Shown: piece by piece, positions 6,046-7,016 of the stretch
Numbering within the stretch: the first letter of the stretch is position 1
How the letters are laid out: each line of letters opens with the position of its first letter
NCBI GenBank assembly: GCA_947307005.1
Contig: CAMZHY010000189.1
Location: 1-7,016, forward strand
Origin: an uncultured Planctomycetaceae bacterium
Lineage (GTDB): Bacteria; Planctomycetota; Planctomycetia; Pirellulales; Thermoguttaceae
DNA length: 7,016 nucleotides
Reading direction: 5' to 3'
Program-made: the position numbers and the translations under genes
The notes under the pieces: generated by a model
The model's database searches: none
Told to the model about the DNA's origin: nothing
The model's input: only the letters and a program-made list of their open reading frames with translations

Positions 6046-6071
6046 GACAAAAACGACGCGTAACATCGTTA

Positions 6072-6089
6072 GACGAAACGTGTTTCGTC
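6072..6089 (+). promoter_or_regulatory. Operator-like perfect palindrome in the sigma factor leader
   Basis: GACGAAAC (6072-6079) and GTTTCGTC (6082-6089) are perfect inverted 8-bp arms separated by only GT. The 2-base spacing suits a dimeric DNA-binding protein better than an RNA hairpin, although a 7-bp stem with a 4-base loop is possible. It would lie about 50 bases downstream of the predicted start. Confidence 0.35.
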
Positions 6090-6103
6090 GTCGAACGGTC
6101 AGG

Positions 6104-6166
6104 ATGAACAACAGGACGTTGGCTCAAGGTCGACTCTTCGACCTTTTTTCAAGGAGGAATACATGA
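6104..6166 (+). CDS. Possible 20-codon upstream ORF coupled to the sigma factor start (ATGA overlap)
   Basis: An ATG at 6104 opens 20 sense codons (beginning MNNRTLAQGR) and stops at TGA 6164-6166, which overlaps the sigma factor ATG (6163-6165) as ATGA. It reads straight through the terminator-like hairpin at 6126-6149. Its own Shine-Dalgarno is poor (AGG directly before the ATG). It could be a leader peptide coupling translation to the sigma gene, or a chance open frame. Confidence 0.3.
   Translation: MNNRTLAQGRLFDLFSRRNT
6126..6149 (+). terminator. Terminator-like hairpin immediately upstream of the sigma factor Shine-Dalgarno (candidate attenuator)
   Basis: AAGGTCGA (6126-6133) and TCGACCTT (6138-6145) form a perfect 8-bp stem with loop CTCT; the six-T run at 6144-6149 follows the GC-containing stem directly. 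The AAGGAGG Shine-Dalgarno starts at 6151. CCTT of the 3' arm (6142-6145) could alternatively pair with AAGG of the Shine-Dalgarno, so the two pairings exclude each other. Position inside a leader rather than after a gene suggests conditional termination. Confidence 0.5.
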
Positions 6167-6945
6167 TCGCGACTCAGGCTGAACCCGAAACGGTAGCCCG
6201 TATGTGGCAGGACTTCATTGCCGATCGCTCTAACCAAACGCTGCGCAACGCGCTCATTGAGCAGTATCTTCCGCTCGTGCGTTATCATGCCGAACGCGTG
6301 TGGTCGCGACTCCCCGACGAAGTCGACGTCGACGACCTGACCTCTTCCGGCGTCTTTGGACTCATGGACGCCATCGACGCCTACGATCCCGCTCGCGGCG
6401 TCAAGTTTGAAACCTACTGCGTCCCCCGCATCCGAGGCGCGATGCTCGACGAACTCCGCAACACGGACTGGGTCCCGCGACTCGTGCGTTCCCGCGCGAG
6501 AAAGCTTTCCGAGGCGAACAAAGAGCTTTCGAACAAGCTCGGACGCCTTCCGACGCAAGAAGAACTCGCGGAACATCTCAAGATGGACAAAAACGAGCTT
6601 GAGCGCGTCATGAACGACGCGAACGCGGTCAATCTTGTGAGTTTGAATAAAAAATGGTTCGAGACGGACGGGTCGAAAGACGTGAGCGAACTCGATCTCG
6701 TCGAGGATGAAAACAGCGAAGACCCCACGAGCCGTCTTCAGAAGTCCGACTTGATCAGAATGGTCACGCGAGGTTTGAACCGCAACGAACGCATGATCAT
6801 CATCCTCTATTACTACGAGGAAATGACGATGAAAGAAGTCGGCGCCGCGCTCGACCTGAGCGAAAGCCGCGTAAGTCAGATGCACAGCGCGATTATCGCG
6901 CGGTTGCAGACGCAACTTAAAGATCGCCGCATGGAATTTGTTTGA
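6163..6945 (+). CDS. fliA: FliA/WhiG-family (sigma28) RNA polymerase sigma factor
   Basis: The protein has 260 residues, about the usual length for this family (E. coli FliA has 239). The strong AAGGAGG at 6151-6157 lies five bases before the ATG. Region 2 is at about 30-100: LVRYHAERVWSRLP, then DDLTSSGVFGLMDAIDAYDP, GVKFETYCVPRIRGAMLDEL and DWVPR. Region 3 is about 107-180 with GRLPTQEELAEHL (127-139). Region 4 is at 205-252, with LNRNERMIIILYYYEEMT and the helix-turn-helix ending LSESRVSQMHSAIIARL. The SSGVFGLMDAIDAYD, RIRGAMLDELR and SRVSQ.H patterns distinguish it from housekeeping sigma70 and ECF factors. The family directs RNA polymerase to TAAA-N15-GCCGATAA type promoters, usually for flagellar or developmental genes. 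A good match to such a promoter precedes this gene itself, and another precedes the MCE gene. No flagellar or anti-sigma (FlgM-like) gene is in the window, so the symbol denotes family, not a proven flagellar role. Confidence 0.93.
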   Translation: MIATQAEPETVARMWQDFIADRSNQTLRNALIEQYLPLVRYHAERVWSRLPDEVDVDDLTSSGVFGLMDAIDAYDPARGVKFETYCVPRIRGAMLDELRNTDWVPRLVRSRARKLSEANKELSNKLGRLPTQEELAEHLKMDKNELERVMNDANAVNLVSLNKKWFETDGSKDVSELDLVEDENSEDPTSRLQKSDLIRMVTRGLNRNERMIIILYYYEEMTMKEVGAALDLSESRVSQMHSAIIARLQTQLKDRRMEFV

Positions 6946-6971
6946 TTCGCCGGCGTTTCAAACAATCTCGC

Positions 6972-7011
6972 AACGCGTCTTCGCTCACAATCCGAGCGCA
7001 AGACGCGTTTT
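6972..7011 (+). terminator. Probable intrinsic terminator after the sigma factor gene
   Basis: AACGCGTCTTCGCTC (6972-6986) pairs with GAGCG-c-AAGACGCGTT (6994-7009), 15 base pairs with one bulged C and a 7-base loop, then a short TT. It begins 27 bases after the stop codon. The T run is short (four Ts in all, two of them within the stem) and the window ends five bases later. Confidence 0.65.
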
Positions 7012-7016
7012 GGCTA

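Larger units (their letters stand above)
5817..6162 (+). other. 346-bp intergenic region: terminator, then promoter and leader of the sigma factor gene
   Basis: From left to right this gap holds the terminator of the exported-protein gene (5843-5880), about 100 bases with no recognised element, a sigma28-type promoter (5988-6014), a hairpin at the predicted transcript start (6020-6045), an operator-like palindrome (6072-6089), a short upstream ORF (6104-6166) and a terminator-like hairpin (6126-6149) that ends just before the Shine-Dalgarno. TTGTTA 6039-6044 and TAACAT 6061-6066 (16 bases apart, 4 of 6 each) are a weak sigma70-type alternative. Confidence 0.6.

Noticed and set aside
6124..6915. 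A 263-codon open frame on the minus strand
   Set aside because: It is the antisense shadow of the sigma factor, whose plus-strand product is unmistakable.
1..7016. CRISPR arrays, insertion sequences, prophage or toxin-antitoxin genes
   Set aside because: No regularly spaced direct repeats, transposase or integrase motifs, or small paired toxin-like ORFs are visible; the window looks like ordinary chromosome.

Overview
The window reads as a chromosomal segment of a moderately GC-rich Gram-negative-type bacterium. I favour a planctomycete. The reasons are a very long MCE (MlaD-type) protein with a low-complexity tail, a thioredoxin reductase with an extra block after the NYPGFP motif, and long structured intergenic leaders. 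This is family-level judgement, not a measured taxonomic assignment. All genes lie on the + strand. I see no rRNA, tRNA, CRISPR array, insertion sequence, phage or attachment-site signal.

Layout: (1) 1-264 is the C-terminal end of an MlaF-like ABC ATPase. (2) 265-499 is a 235-bp gap holding a sigma70-like promoter candidate, a sigma28-type promoter candidate and a GC-rich foldable leader. (3) 500-2659 is a 719-aa membrane-anchored MCE/MlaD-family protein with a 330-residue low-complexity, partly cysteine-rich tail. (4) After a strong hairpin, 2804-3895 encodes a thioredoxin reductase (trxB). (5) 4119-4595 encodes a small zinc-ribbon, single-TM, acidic-tailed protein, followed by an intrinsic terminator. 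(6) After an AT-rich promoter-like gap, 4878-5816 encodes an unrecognised exported protein, followed by a terminator. (7) A 346-bp leader region precedes 6163-6945, a FliA/WhiG-family (sigma28) sigma factor, which is followed by a terminator hairpin at the window edge.

How the parts may work together: the MlaF-like ATPase and the MCE protein should be parts of one inner-membrane lipid-transport system. The main discovery candidate is regulatory. The gaps upstream of the MCE gene and of the sigma factor gene each contain a close match to the classical sigma28 promoter (TAAAGTTT-N11-GCCGATAA), with exactly 11 bases between the boxes. The two sites agree with each other at 14 of 16 box positions, and both are followed by AGTAAC near the expected transcription start. 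This suggests that the sigma factor controls its own gene and also the MCE lipid-transport gene, although no flagellar gene is visible here. The sigma factor leader also holds a terminator-like hairpin with a six-T run ending two bases before the Shine-Dalgarno, and a 20-codon upstream ORF whose stop overlaps the sigma start codon (ATGA). Together these suggest attenuation or translational coupling as a second layer of control.
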